64,000 nt of DNA from Bradyrhizobium diazoefficiens (GCF_018129965.1 NZ_JAFCKW010000007.1:186001-250000); one strand, 5' to 3'; shown: positions 35,929 through 45,890, counted from the first letter of the stretch. Numbers and translations are program-made. Notes: a model not told the origin generated them from the sequence alone.

Positions 35929-37455
35929 GTGGATCTCTGCAGTCTGATCGATCGCAACGCGGCCTTCGCGCCAGACAAGACAGCCATTTCCTTTGAGGGG
36001 GAGCGGTTGAGCTATGCTGAATTCGCAGCACGTATCGGGCAAACTGCAACGGCCCTAAAGGAGGAGCTCGGCGTCGGTCGAGGCGACCGCGTCGCAATCC
36101 TGAGTTTAAATCGGCCGGACTATCTGGTTCTACTTTACGCATGCGCACGACTTGGTGCGATGCTGGTTCCGCTGAACTGGCGGCTCGCCGTTGCCGAGCA
36201 GCTCTTCATACTCACTGACGCGGGCGCCAAGGTGCTGCTGCTCGAGCAGGCATTCGAAGGAGTTCTTGCCGGGCTCGCGCCGGGAACGGCCGTCATCGGG
36301 TTCGATTTCACACCACCTCGCGGTGCCACATTCGAGGCTTTGTTGGCCCGCAGCGAAGGCAACGGCCGCAATCCCCACAACGACCTCTCTTGCCCCCTGC
36401 TCATCGTCCACACGTCCGGAACGACCGGGAGGCCGAAAGGCGCGGTGCTTCGCCAGGAGGCGCTGTTCTGGAACGGCGTCATGAGCCAGCACATGCACAA
36501 CCTGACCTCTGAGGATCATGTGCTGACAGTGTTGCCTTTTTTTCATGTCGGCGGCCTCAACATCCAGACCACCCCGGCGCTTCAGTTGGGCGCAACCGTA
36601 ACGCTCCATGCCCGCTTTACGCCGGACACCGCGCTCACAACTATCGCTCAGGAACGGCCGACACTGACGGTCATGGTGCCGGCGATCATCCAGGCCGTGA
36701 CCGAGCATCCCGCCTGGGCCACCACAGATCTCTCGTCGCTCAAGGCCGTTGCCACCGGCTCGACCATCGTACCACCGCATCTGATCGATCGCATCGTCGC
36801 CCGGGGAGTGCCGGTGCTCCAGGTCTATGGTTCGACCGAAACCTGCCCCATTGCGGTCTACACGCGGCTAGGCGGCAATGTTTCCCGCGAAGGATCAACG
36901 GGACTTCCAGGCCTGTGCTGTGAAGCAAAGGTGATCGATCAGGCAGGGACCGAAGTGCCGGCGGGCACGCCGGGTGAGATCGCGGTGCGGGGCCCCAACG
37001 TGTTCTTTGAATATTGGGGTAATGCGGAGGCCACGCGCGATGCGCTGCACGACGGCTGGTATCGTACCGGGGATATCGGCCTATGCGACGCGGACGGCTA
37101 TTTCTGGGTCCGCGACCGCAAGAAGAACATGATCATTTCAGGTGGCGAAAACATCTATCCGGCCGAGGTCGAACGCGTCCTGCTCGAACATCCCGATGTC
37201 AGCGAGTGCGCCGTGATCGGCAGGCCGGATCCGCGCTGGGACGAGGTGCCGATCGCCTATGTGATCCGGCGATCGGGGTGCCTGGTCGAGGCAGACGAAC
37301 TGAGAGCCCATCTTCAGGTACAGCTCGCACGCTACAAGATCCCGCGCGACATCGTCTTCGTTACAGACATGCCGCGCACCGCGCTGGGCAAGGTCCAGCA
37401 TTTCCTGCTGAAGCAACTTGATGCGCAGGCGCGCACGCAAGGAGAAGCATCTTGA
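35929..37455 (+). CDS. AMP-dependent acyl-CoA synthetase (class I adenylate-forming)
   Basis: A 508-residue enzyme that activates a carboxylic acid to its CoA ester. The P-loop is HTSGTTGRPKGA, the substrate region has YGSTETCP, and hinge and lysine motifs are RDRKKNMIISGGENIYPAEVE and TALGKVQ. I chose GTG 35929, which begins 2 bp after the dehydrogenase stop; the frame is open much further left, but there it overlaps the dehydrogenase out of frame. It is the second CoA ligase in this cluster and probably handles a ring-opened or side-chain acid. Confidence 0.92.
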   Translation: MDLCSLIDRNAAFAPDKTAISFEGERLSYAEFAARIGQTATALKEELGVGRGDRVAILSLNRPDYLVLLYACARLGAMLVPLNWRLAVAEQLFILTDAGAKVLLLEQAFEGVLAGLAPGTAVIGFDFTPPRGATFEALLARSEGNGRNPHNDLSCPLLIVHTSGTTGRPKGAVLRQEALFWNGVMSQHMHNLTSEDHVLTVLPFFHVGGLNIQTTPALQLGATVTLHARFTPDTALTTIAQERPTLTVMVPAIIQAVTEHPAWATTDLSSLKAVATGSTIVPPHLIDRIVARGVPVLQVYGSTETCPIAVYTRLGGNVSREGSTGLPGLCCEAKVIDQAGTEVPAGTPGEIAVRGPNVFFEYWGNAEATRDALHDGWYRTGDIGLCDADGYFWVRDRKKNMIISGGENIYPAEVERVLLEHPDVSECAVIGRPDPRWDEVPIAYVIRRSGCLVEADELRAHLQVQLARYKIPRDIVFVTDMPRTALGKVQHFLLKQLDAQARTQGEAS

Positions 37456-38540
37456 AGATCGCGGTTCTGGGTGGGGGAAACGGCTCTTTCGCGGCCGCGG
37501 GCGATTTCGCGCTATCGGGGCATGAAGTCCGGCTTTGGCGACGCGATGCAGAAGCTGTCGCAACGCATCGCGCCGCCGGCTCACGCATCCTGCTGAAAGA
37601 CCATAATGGCCGTCACGACGTACAGCTGGCGCTGGTGACGACAGATATCGCCGAGGCGGTGAACGGGACCGAGCTGATCCTGTGTCCCGCCCCAGCATTC
37701 GCGCAGCCGGACATTGCCCGCCTGCTGGCTCCACATTTGCGGGATGGCCAAGTCGTGTTTCTGCCGCCGGCCACATTCGGCTCGATGATCTTCGCACAAG
37801 CCGCGCGGGATGCCGGCAATCGTGCCAGGGCGAGCTTTGCGGAGACGGGCACATTGCCTTGGCTGACTCGCAAGCATGGACCATTCGAGGTCGCTATCAC
37901 GATCCGCGCCAAGCGGTTGCCGGTCGGCGTATTCCCGCTCGACCGGGCGCCGGACGCGTTCGAGGTGATCGGACGCGCCTTTCCAGATGCGATCGAGCCG
38001 TGTGGAGACGCCCTGTCCGGCGCATTGATGAATGCGGGCCCCATCATCCATCCGCCACTGATCGTGATGAATGCAGGCCCGATCGAGCACTTTGAGCGAT
38101 GGGATATTCACAAGGAAGGCACGCAGGCCTCAATCCGCCGTGTCACCGACGCGCTCGACGCCGAGAGGATCGCGGTACGGACGGCGCTGGGGTATGGCGC
38201 CCCGCATTTTCCGCTCGCTCACCACTACGCCAGGGAAGGCGAGATCTGGATGTATGGCCGCGGCTCGCATGATCGGCTGACCGATTCCGGCGACTGGCGT
38301 GAACGTATCGTGCTGGCCGAGCACCGCTATATGCGCGAGGATCTGCGTCTCGGACTCTCGCTGCTGGTCTCCGTTGCCGACCTGGCGGGCGTGGCCACGC
38401 CGCTAGCCAAGGCTTTTCTGGCCATCGGGGGCACAATCTGCGGGGAGGATTTCGCGCAAGGCGGTCGAACCCTCGAGACGCTTGGAGTTGGCAATCTCGA
38501 TAAAGCGGAACTGCAGACGCTTCTTCGCAAGGGATTCTGA
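37452..38540 (+). CDS. NAD/NADP octopine/nopaline dehydrogenase family protein
   Basis: A 362-residue protein with an N-terminal Rossmann domain (MKIAVLGGGNGSFAAAGDFA) and the octopine dehydrogenase C-terminal domain (HPPLIVMNAGPIEHFERWD). Opine dehydrogenases form or split a secondary amine between an amino acid and a 2-oxo acid. The TTG start overlaps the TGA of the ligase gene. Its place inside a CoA-ester operon is unusual and may reflect processing of a nitrogen-containing intermediate. Confidence 0.87.
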   Translation: MKIAVLGGGNGSFAAAGDFALSGHEVRLWRRDAEAVATHRAAGSRILLKDHNGRHDVQLALVTTDIAEAVNGTELILCPAPAFAQPDIARLLAPHLRDGQVVFLPPATFGSMIFAQAARDAGNRARASFAETGTLPWLTRKHGPFEVAITIRAKRLPVGVFPLDRAPDAFEVIGRAFPDAIEPCGDALSGALMNAGPIIHPPLIVMNAGPIEHFERWDIHKEGTQASIRRVTDALDAERIAVRTALGYGAPHFPLAHHYAREGEIWMYGRGSHDRLTDSGDWRERIVLAEHRYMREDLRLGLSLLVSVADLAGVATPLAKAFLAIGGTICGEDFAQGGRTLETLGVGNLDKAELQTLLRKGF

Positions 38541-38543
38541 CCG

Positions 38544-39536
38544 ATGGCTAGCCGCGTCAACATCGCGTGTCTTGGAGCAGGCCGCATGGGTCGCGGCATC
38601 GCCGTGGCGTTCGCTTACGCCGGCCATCGTGTCACCATGATCGACGTCAAGCCACGTTCCACGGAAGACTTTGCCAAGCTAACAGCCGACGCACTGGGTG
38701 AAGTACGTACGACCTTTGCCAACCTGTCGAGGCTCGGGCTGCTGGCCGAGGCAGATGTCGACCTTCTCGCCGCACGTGTGTCGGTCGAGCCAACTGGACA
38801 AAGCGGCGCAGTTCTGTCCGAGGCCGGGTTGGTTTTCGAGGGTGTTCCCGAAGTTGTTGAGCTGAAACGCGAGGTGCTGGGCGCCGCTTCAAAGCAGGTC
38901 GGCCCGGACACGATTATCGCATCGACAACATCAACAATTCTCGTCGACGACCTCTCAGGCGTAATCGAAAGCCCGCGCCGCTTCCTCAACGTCCATTGGC
39001 TTAATCCGGCCTATCTGATTCCGCTGGTAGAGGTTTCTCCGGGCAAAGCCACCGATCCCGTCATCGTCGACGAGGTCAAGGCGCTGCTCGAAGGCATTGG
39101 CAAGGTGCCCGTGGTCTGCGCTGCGACACCAGGCTTCATCGTCCCACGTATTCAGGCGCTGGCGATGAACGAAGCTGCGCGCATGGTCGAGGAAGGCGTG
39201 GCGAGCGCAGAGGAGATCGACAAGGCAATCCGCTACGGTTTTGGTTTCCGCTACGCCGTGCTCGGGCTACTCGAATTCATCGACTGGGGCGGCGGCGACA
39301 TTTTATACTACGCCAGCCGCTATCTCGAGGGCGCACTTGGAAGCGACCGCTATCGCGCGCCGGAAGTCATTTCACGCAATATGCACGAAGGCCGGATCGG
39401 CCTGCGAACCGGCGCGGGCTTCCTTGACTATTCAAGCCTCGACCTCGATGCCTATCGGGCAAAGCGGCTTCAGGCCATGGTCGACCTGCTCCGGCATTTC
39501 GACCTAGCCCGCCCACCCGTACTCGATCGCAGCTAG
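38544..39536 (+). CDS. 3-hydroxyacyl-CoA dehydrogenase
   Basis: A 330-residue NAD-dependent dehydrogenase. The dinucleotide motif GAGRMGRGIAVAFA is at residues 8-21, and the HWLNPAYLIPLVEV segment carries the catalytic histidine. It oxidises a 3-hydroxyacyl-CoA late in the route and is the last gene of the operon. Its stop overlaps the convergent dioxygenase gene by 4 bp. Confidence 0.92.
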   Translation: MASRVNIACLGAGRMGRGIAVAFAYAGHRVTMIDVKPRSTEDFAKLTADALGEVRTTFANLSRLGLLAEADVDLLAARVSVEPTGQSGAVLSEAGLVFEGVPEVVELKREVLGAASKQVGPDTIIASTTSTILVDDLSGVIESPRRFLNVHWLNPAYLIPLVEVSPGKATDPVIVDEVKALLEGIGKVPVVCAATPGFIVPRIQALAMNEAARMVEEGVASAEEIDKAIRYGFGFRYAVLGLLEFIDWGGGDILYYASRYLEGALGSDRYRAPEVISRNMHEGRIGLRTGAGFLDYSSLDLDAYRAKRLQAMVDLLRHFDLARPPVLDRS

Positions 39537-40579
39537 CCGAAAACATCCTGAAGAACGCCTTCGCGAACGACCGCGACGCCATCGAGTTCGATCGTTGTTC
39601 CCATCATCGGGAGATCGAAATGGCCCGCCGTGTAACGGCCCGCGAATTCATTGGCGCCGGTCGAGAACAGAAAATTCCCGGAGACGGCGCGGATCTCCGT
39701 GCCGTTGGTGTCGCGCTGGTCGTACATCGACAGCGCCTCGTAGCGGGCACCCGGGTTCATGCCGAAACCGACATGCGACACCGCATAGGCCTCTCGGTCG
39801 CCCCAGGCGGCGAGGTAAGCCCGCATCATCGCGGCATCCGCACCCTCGCCTTCCAGCTCGACGACATAATCGTCCTTCAACGTCATCTTCACCGGCGAGG
39901 TCAGATAACGCTTGAAAGTCAGGTTGATGTCGCCGGGCGCCATCACCAGCGTGCCGTTGATCGTTCCGCTCTTGGGAAAGCTGACGACGATACCGCCGGG
40001 CCAGTGCGCCAGCGTGCCGGGTTTGTCGGTCCAGCCCCACACGCCGACCGTAGAAGCCCCGACCATGTCCACATCGAGCGAGCTTCCGGCCTTCGAGGTG
40101 ACCCGCATGCGCTTGGTTCCGCGCAACATCTTCGCTGCCGCCCGTACTCGCTTCTCCAGCGCGGAATCCGGAACCATCCGCTCCAGCGCCTCGGGATGTT
40201 CGTTGGAGATCACCAGGATCCGCGCCCCGGCCTTGAGAATTTCAGGCGTCTCCACCGCGTGCATGAGCCCTTCGATGGTGCAATCAACAACGAAGCCGGC
40301 TTGCTGAAGCGCGCTGATGACAGGGCCGAGCCGCTGGATCGCCTCGCTTGCTCCTGTCGAGCGAACCGGAACGATGTTTCGGTTACGCGGTGTCGGCATC
40401 ACCACATGAAACGGCCGCGCTCCCATGCGCAGCAGCGCAAGTTCTGCCAAATGCACATTCAGCGCGCGCGATTGGGTTTCCGAGAGGATCGCTGCGGTAT
40501 CTCCGGTCTTGACGGCGCACCGCTCGAATATCTCGCAAAATGCGTCGATCCATTTCGCCTCGATGCGGTCTGCCAGCAT
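39533..40579 (-). CDS. NicX-like 2,5-dihydroxypyridine 5,6-dioxygenase family protein
   Basis: A 348-residue protein of the aminopeptidase-M29-like fold to which the Fe(II) dioxygenase NicX belongs. H269, H320 and D322 line up in spacing with the iron ligands I recall for Pseudomonas putida NicX (His265, His318, Asp320), and length is equal. NicX opens 2,5-dihydroxypyridine to N-formylmaleamate. No nicF amidase or nicE isomerase is next to it, so the true substrate may be another hydroxylated ring. It is probably transcribed with the ABC permeases downstream. Confidence 0.8.
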   Translation of the reverse strand: MLADRIEAKWIDAFCEIFERCAVKTGDTAAILSETQSRALNVHLAELALLRMGARPFHVVMPTPRNRNIVPVRSTGASEAIQRLGPVISALQQAGFVVDCTIEGLMHAVETPEILKAGARILVISNEHPEALERMVPDSALEKRVRAAAKMLRGTKRMRVTSKAGSSLDVDMVGASTVGVWGWTDKPGTLAHWPGGIVVSFPKSGTINGTLVMAPGDINLTFKRYLTSPVKMTLKDDYVVELEGEGADAAMMRAYLAAWGDREAYAVSHVGFGMNPGARYEALSMYDQRDTNGTEIRAVSGNFLFSTGANEFAGRYTAGHFDLPMMGTTIELDGVAVVREGVLQDVFG

Positions 40580-40615
40580 GCTCCACTCCCGATATTCTGG
40601 TTATTGTCGGTCAAA

Positions 40616-41383
40616 TCACGCCGCGGGGAAGCCCCGCAAGAGGTACGATCGCAGCAAGCCCAACAAGCCGTTCAGGATCAATCCCAGGAGTGAGATCGTA
40701 ATCAATGGCACGAACATATCGACGGCCTGAAAGGTCCTGGCCGCCGTCACGAGAACGTGCCCGAGCCCGTCCGTCGATGTGATCATCTCGGCCAGAAACA
40801 CCACGATGCAGGAAATGACAAGGCCGATCCGGCAGCCAGTCAGGATCGACGGCATCGCCGCCGGCAGCACCACCTTGAACAGGATTTCAAGGCGCGGCGT
40901 TCCCGCGGCCATAGCCGACCAGATCAGCTTCTGCTCGACGGTAGATGCGCCGTAATAGGTGGACAGCAAGATCGGAAAGAGAGCGTCCGCTGCCACCAGC
41001 GTGATCTTTGATCCATGGCCAAAGCCCAGCAGCAGCAATAGCGCCGGATAAAGCGCGACCTTCGGCAGCGGCGCCAACACGCGTACGATCGGGCGGACCA
41101 CCGCGTTGATTGCGGGATTGGCCGCAGCCGCAATGCCGATGCTGACGCCAAGCACCACGGCGATCCCAAAGCCCCCAAACAACCGGATCAGGGTTGCCAT
41201 GATCTCCTGTTGAAAAGTCCATGTCACGAGTTGCTGGAGCAGCCGGATGAAAACGAATCCGGGCGGCGGCAGCAAGACAGCCGGTGCAAACCCAAATGAC
41301 ACAAGGCTTTGCCAGACTGCAATCACCAGAATGAGTGGCGAAATCCCGAGAAGGACGGTTGATGGGATAACGCGTGATGTCAT
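40616..41383 (-). CDS. ABC transporter permease (SsuC/TauC type)
   Basis: A 255-residue membrane protein of the nitrate/sulfonate/taurine permease family, with about six hydrophobic segments and a cytoplasmic loop around EMITSTDGLGHVLV that contacts the ATPase. It overlaps the second permease gene by 4 bp. The substrate is probably an aromatic or heteroaromatic acid feeding the nearby oxygenases. Confidence 0.92.
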   Translation of the reverse strand: MTSRVIPSTVLLGISPLILVIAVWQSLVSFGFAPAVLLPPPGFVFIRLLQQLVTWTFQQEIMATLIRLFGGFGIAVVLGVSIGIAAAANPAINAVVRPIVRVLAPLPKVALYPALLLLLGFGHGSKITLVAADALFPILLSTYYGASTVEQKLIWSAMAAGTPRLEILFKVVLPAAMPSILTGCRIGLVISCIVVFLAEMITSTDGLGHVLVTAARTFQAVDMFVPLITISLLGLILNGLLGLLRSYLLRGFPAA

Positions 41384-42165
41384 GAGAAGCTCAGCGGCAT
41401 GTCAAACTGAGGCTCAGACCAGCGCACCAGCCGTGCGCGCACCTGCTCGAAGATGGCATCGAGGCAGATTCCCATTGCCCCCACGATGATGATCATGGCG
41501 AAGACGGTGTCGTATTGCCCCATATCGAGCGCGTTGAACAGGATATTGCCCGCACCGGACTGGCGAGCGATCATCTCGCTGGTAATCATCGTGATCAGCG
41601 CCAGCACGAGCCCCGTACGGCATCCGGTCAAAATCTCCGGCAGTGCAGCGGGCAACACGATCCGGACCAGACGTTGCAGGGGCGAAAGCCCCATAGCGGC
41701 TCCCGACCACAGCATCTTCTCTTCGACAGCCTTTGCGCCCTCAAAGCTGTGATAGATCACGGGCAGGCTGACGCCGAGAAAGATAACCAGCGTCTTCGTG
41801 ATGTCGCCTACACCGAGCCACAGCATGATGATCGGCATCAACGCTGCTTTCGGCACCGGGTAGACCACCATTAGAAGCGGGTTGAAAAACGCTGCGACGG
41901 CGCGGCTGCGGCCCATAAACAGCCCAAGCGGAATGGACAAAAGCACGGCCACGCCGAACCCCATCGCCATGCGCCGGAGTGAGGCCAGGATATTGATCAG
42001 CGACTCCTTGTCGCCGAGGATATCCGGAATCGCCCGGATCGCCTCGATCGCCGTCGGAAAGCTGTCGTTCTTCAGCACGAGCGACGCAACCTGCCACACG
42101 GCCAATAACCCGATGCAAGCGAACACCGGGGCAGCATTCCTGGTCAGGGCCGCCGGCGATGTCAT
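41380..42165 (-). CDS. ABC transporter permease (SsuC/TauC type), second subunit
   Basis: A 261-residue permease similar in plan to its neighbour, with the coupling loop EMIARQSGAGNIL. Two different permeases suggest a heterodimeric channel. It overlaps the ATPase gene by 4 bp and the other permease gene by 4 bp. Confidence 0.92.
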   Translation of the reverse strand: MTSPAALTRNAAPVFACIGLLAVWQVASLVLKNDSFPTAIEAIRAIPDILGDKESLINILASLRRMAMGFGVAVLLSIPLGLFMGRSRAVAAFFNPLLMVVYPVPKAALMPIIMLWLGVGDITKTLVIFLGVSLPVIYHSFEGAKAVEEKMLWSGAAMGLSPLQRLVRIVLPAALPEILTGCRTGLVLALITMITSEMIARQSGAGNILFNALDMGQYDTVFAMIIIVGAMGICLDAIFEQVRARLVRWSEPQFDMPLSFS

Positions 42166-43007
42166 GACGGTGCCCCTGCCTCATCGACCTCGTCGAACAT
42201 GCGCTCGATGTCGACGACGTATTTCTGATAGCGTGGATCGAGCAGCAGTTCATTGCGGCGACGCGGCCGCGGCAGATCGATGTCGATCACCTGCCGAATG
42301 CGCCCGGGAGATTTTGACATCATCACCACCTTGTCGGAGAGGAACACTGCTTCGTCGACAGAGTGGGTGACGAACAACACCGTCTTGCGGTCACGCTCCC
42401 AGATGTTCAGGAGATCGTTCTGCAGGCGTGTCCGGGTGTGCGCGTCGAGCGCACCGAACGGCTCGTCCATCAACAGGACTTCGGGATGGTAGGCGAGCGT
42501 CCGGGCGAGCGCCACGCGCTGCTTCATCCCGCCTGACAGCTCCTTGGGATAGAAGTTCTCGTAACCTTTGAGACCAACCATTTCAAGCAGGGCTCGGCTC
42601 TGCGCTTCCGCCTCAGTGGCACGCACACCTTGCTGGCGCGGGCCATACATCACGTTTCCCAGCACGGTCTTCCATGGAAATAGTGCGAACTCCTGGAAAA
42701 CCGGCCCGCGATCTGGACCCGGCCCCGTGATCGCCTGCCCCTTCATCTTGGCCACGCCGCTCGTCGGGCTAACGAAGCCGCCGACGATATAAAGCAGTGT
42801 CGACTTACCACAGCCGGACGGACCGAGGATGGAGACAAAGGCTCCCTCTTCGATCGTCAGCGAGATGTCCGATAGAGCCAAATGATGCTTGCGCGACGAG
42901 GTCTGAAAAACCTGCGAAACGCGGTCGATCTCGATGATCTTGGAAGCCGGCCTTTGTAACGTCACCGGTTTCACCCATTCGCTCGATCTCGAAGGCATTA
43001 CCTTCAT
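42162..43007 (-). CDS. ABC transporter ATP-binding protein (SsuB/TauB type)
   Basis: A 281-residue ATPase (285 if GTG 43019 is used, 278 from ATG 42998). Walker A is GPSGCGKS, the signature is LSGGMKQR, and Walker B is VLLMDEPFGALD. It energises the two permeases; the matching binding protein is encoded at 44907-45890. The dehydratase gene separates the two halves of the transporter. Confidence 0.93.
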   Translation of the reverse strand: MKVMPSRSSEWVKPVTLQRPASKIIEIDRVSQVFQTSSRKHHLALSDISLTIEEGAFVSILGPSGCGKSTLLYIVGGFVSPTSGVAKMKGQAITGPGPDRGPVFQEFALFPWKTVLGNVMYGPRQQGVRATEAEAQSRALLEMVGLKGYENFYPKELSGGMKQRVALARTLAYHPEVLLMDEPFGALDAHTRTRLQNDLLNIWERDRKTVLFVTHSVDEAVFLSDKVVMMSKSPGRIRQVIDIDLPRPRRRNELLLDPRYQKYVVDIERMFDEVDEAGAPS

Positions 43008-43132
43008 CCCGCCTCTCACTTCGCTCGCGTGCGCCGACTGCGTTGTTAAGCTGCTGAATGTCTTCAGTCAGCGGCCTGAGCTTAGCAAGAAACCTGCCAG
43101 ACCCGCCGTCGTTTTCGCAAGGGTGCGGCGCG

Positions 43133-44827
43133 TCATTCGAACCATGGCCAATCTGCCGGACCTTCGTGTGTGACAGCTCCGCCGGGCGCCTGGCCAACGA
43201 GCCGCGCATATTTCCCAAGTGCACCTGCGCGGTGACGTGGCGGCCGCGGCTTCCAATCGCGCCGCCGCGCCGACAGTTCCTGCTCGTCGACCAGCATGTC
43301 CATCCGCCGGTTTGCAGCATCGATCCGGATGCTGTCGCCGTCGCGGACCAGCGCCAAAGGCCCGCCTACAAATGCCTCGGGAGACACGTAGCCGATGCAC
43401 ATGCCGCGGGTCGCGCCGGAGAATCGGCCATCGGTGATCAGCGCCACCTTTTCGCCCATGCCCTGCCCATAGATCAGCGCGGTGACGCCGAGCATCTCGC
43501 GCATGCCGGGGCCACCGACGGGACCTTCATTGCGGATGATGAGAACCTCGCCCGCTTTGTAGTTGCGATCACGAACCGCTCTGACACACGCCTCCTCGTC
43601 CTCGAAGACGCGCGCAACGCCCTCGAAGAACTGGCTCTTCAACCCTGCGACCTTGATCACGGCACCGTCCGGACAGAGGTTGCCCTTCAGAACCGCCACG
43701 CCGCCATCAGGCATGATCGGCGCACTTGACGTGTGGACGATCTCGCCATCGGGCGCGTTGGCCGCGCCGTATTCCTCGGCAAGCGTTCGGCCTGTAATGG
43801 TGACGCAACCACCATCGATATGACCACTCTGGATCAGTTCGCGGATTACGACGGCGGCACCACCGATATCGTAGACGTCCTTCGCTGTGTACTTGCCGCC
43901 AGGTCGCAAATTTCCAATCAGAGGCGTTCTGGAAAAAATGTCGCCGACATCGTCGATCGTAAACGCAATACCGGCCTCGTTGGCAATCGCTGGTAGATGT
44001 AGCGCAGCGTTGGTCGAACCGCCCGTCGCAGCGACGATCGCCGCGCCATTCTCCAGAGATTTCCGGGTCACGATGTCGCGCGGCAGCGGACCACCACGTT
44101 GCAACATCTCCATGACGAGCCGGCCGGCACGTCGCGAGATCTGAGCCCGTTCGGCATAGACACCGGGCACCATCGAGACATTGGGAATAGTGAGGCCCAT
44201 CGCCTCTGACACCATCCCCATCGTATTCGCAGTGAATTGCCCCGCGCACGCGCCGATGGTTGGCAGACAGGCGCGCTCGATACGCTCGAGCGTGGGGCCG
44301 TCGATCTCGCCGGTCATGAAGCTGCCGACGGCCTCATAGGAATCCAGCACCGTCAGGGTCCGACCGTCCACGCGCCCGGGTAGCGAGCTGCCACCGTAGA
44401 TGAAGATGGAAGGAACGTTGCATCGAACCATGCCCATCATCACACCGGGCAACGTCTTGTCGCATCCGCCGTAGCCGATCAAAGCATCATAAGCCAGACC
44501 ATGCACGACCGCTTCGATCGAGTCGGCGATCAGCTCACGCGAAAACAGGGAAAACTTCATCCCCTCGTGATTCATGCTGATGCCGTCAGAGACTGACACG
44601 GTCGAAAATTCGCGTGGGGTGCCGCCCGCCTCCTCGATCCCCGTCTTGGCCGCCGCCACCTGGAAGTCGTGCGTCATGTTGCAGGGCGTCTGCTCACCCT
44701 TCATGCTGACGACCCCCACCATCGGCTTGGCAATCGCCGCATCGTCAAGACCCATGGCACGCATGAAAGCGCGGTGAGGAGCCCGGTCGAGGCCGTCAGT
44801 CGTTATCCGTGATCGCAACTTCTTCAT
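43133..44827 (-). CDS. IlvD/Edd family dehydratase (dihydroxy-acid dehydratase-like)
   Basis: A 564-residue Fe-S dehydratase. Cysteines C49 (QTPCNMTHD), C122 ([11 protein letters not shown]) and C194 (IGACAGQF) fit the Fe-S ligands, and K124 fits the magnesium-binding carbamylated lysine. It removes water from a 2,3-dihydroxy acid. The location between transporter genes suggests a catabolic sugar-acid or hydroxy-acid dehydratase rather than the housekeeping branched-chain amino acid enzyme. I chose ATG 44827. Confidence 0.9.
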   Translation of the reverse strand: MKKLRSRITTDGLDRAPHRAFMRAMGLDDAAIAKPMVGVVSMKGEQTPCNMTHDFQVAAAKTGIEEAGGTPREFSTVSVSDGISMNHEGMKFSLFSRELIADSIEAVVHGLAYDALIGYGGCDKTLPGVMMGMVRCNVPSIFIYGGSSLPGRVDGRTLTVLDSYEAVGSFMTGEIDGPTLERIERACLPTIGACAGQFTANTMGMVSEAMGLTIPNVSMVPGVYAERAQISRRAGRLVMEMLQRGGPLPRDIVTRKSLENGAAIVAATGGSTNAALHLPAIANEAGIAFTIDDVGDIFSRTPLIGNLRPGGKYTAKDVYDIGGAAVVIRELIQSGHIDGGCVTITGRTLAEEYGAANAPDGEIVHTSSAPIMPDGGVAVLKGNLCPDGAVIKVAGLKSQFFEGVARVFEDEEACVRAVRDRNYKAGEVLIIRNEGPVGGPGMREMLGVTALIYGQGMGEKVALITDGRFSGATRGMCIGYVSPEAFVGGPLALVRDGDSIRIDAANRRMDMLVDEQELSARRRDWKPRPPRHRAGALGKYARLVGQAPGGAVTHEGPADWPWFE

Positions 44828-44906
44828 ACCTGCATCTTCTGCATGCAACGTCCCGGATCACCCGGGACGCTACGATCTCCTTGTTCGAATAGTTGCGTGC
44901 TGCCAC

Positions 44907-45890
44907 CTACTCCAGCGGTGCGACGATCGTCGGATGCTTGAACTGCGCAGCATCCAGTTTCGGCAACATTCCCGTCTCGGCGTAGATGTCCAGCATCTTC
45001 TGGATTGCGGGAAAGTTCGGCGCTGCGCCGGGATCGCGCCCGAAATCGTTGTCCTTGAGCAGGTAAGTCTCAAGAACCGGAATGGGCGCCTTCAGCACTT
45101 CATTGACGACCTTCAAGGTCTCTTCGCGGTTGGCCAGCGCCTTCTTCATGCCTGAGGTGATATCGCGGACATAAGCCTTCACGAGTTCAGGGTTCTTGTC
45201 GACGAAATCCGCGCGGCAGGCCTCCAGGATGTGCACGATGTTCGGCATGGCCTGCGACAGCGAGAACAGCTTTCGCGTGCCGCCCTTCGCCTCCGCGCGC
45301 GCGGCAAACGGCTGGTTCATGTTGACCACATCGACACGGCCCTGACGCAGCGCATCTTCGGAGACCGCAAAGCCGACCTCGACCAGCTTGATATCTTTCG
45401 CCGGATCGACGCCGTTCTGCTTGAGAAGCAAATTGAACGGACCTTGCGTGCCGCCGCCAATCACGGAAATGCCGACCGTCTTGCCCTTGAGATCAGCAAT
45501 GGTCTTGATCGGCGAGTCATCCATTACAGCCCAGTAGACCGAGAAACCGCCCGGTTTTTCGAAGACGTGCTGCGCCACGATGTAGGCCTTGAGATTGCCG
45601 CCAACCACGCCGTTGGCGAGCGAGAGCGGTGCCTGCGTCGCGCAATCGAGAGCACCGGCAGCCAAAGCCTGCGTCATCGGCGCCGTGCCCTGAAACTGGG
45701 TCCATTCGATATTGTAGGTCTTGCCGATATTTGGAAATTCGGCCGGGCGGCGCATCATCCAGTATTTGGACTCCTCAGCCGGGATCGTCCAGCCGACGCG
45801 GATGGTCTGCTGCGCCCATGACGGGCCCGCAGTTGCACTCACGGCCGCTGCCGTCCCCAAAGCCAGGATCCACTTCGAAACGGTTCGCAT
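44907..45890 (-). CDS. ABC transporter substrate-binding protein (NMT1/TauA type)
   Basis: A 327-residue periplasmic binding protein with a signal peptide ending SWA near residue 26, then QQTIRVGWTIPAEESKYWMM. It belongs to the nitrate/taurine/NMT1 class and should serve the permeases and ATPase encoded downstream. I chose ATG 45890 for the signal peptide; the frame is open to 45929. It is divergent from a dehydrogenase gene across a 168-bp region with a palindrome. Confidence 0.9.
   Translation of the reverse strand: MRTVSKWILALGTAAAVSATAGPSWAQQTIRVGWTIPAEESKYWMMRRPAEFPNIGKTYNIEWTQFQGTAPMTQALAAGALDCATQAPLSLANGVVGGNLKAYIVAQHVFEKPGGFSVYWAVMDDSPIKTIADLKGKTVGISVIGGGTQGPFNLLLKQNGVDPAKDIKLVEVGFAVSEDALRQGRVDVVNMNQPFAARAEAKGGTRKLFSLSQAMPNIVHILEACRADFVDKNPELVKAYVRDITSGMKKALANREETLKVVNEVLKAPIPVLETYLLKDNDFGRDPGAAPNFPAIQKMLDIYAETGMLPKLDAAQFKHPTIVAPLE

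Noticed and set aside
39533..40579. Annotating this gene as a leucyl aminopeptidase (M29)
   Set aside because: The fold is shared, but H269 and H320-x-D322 fit the NicX iron site and the neighbourhood is catabolic.
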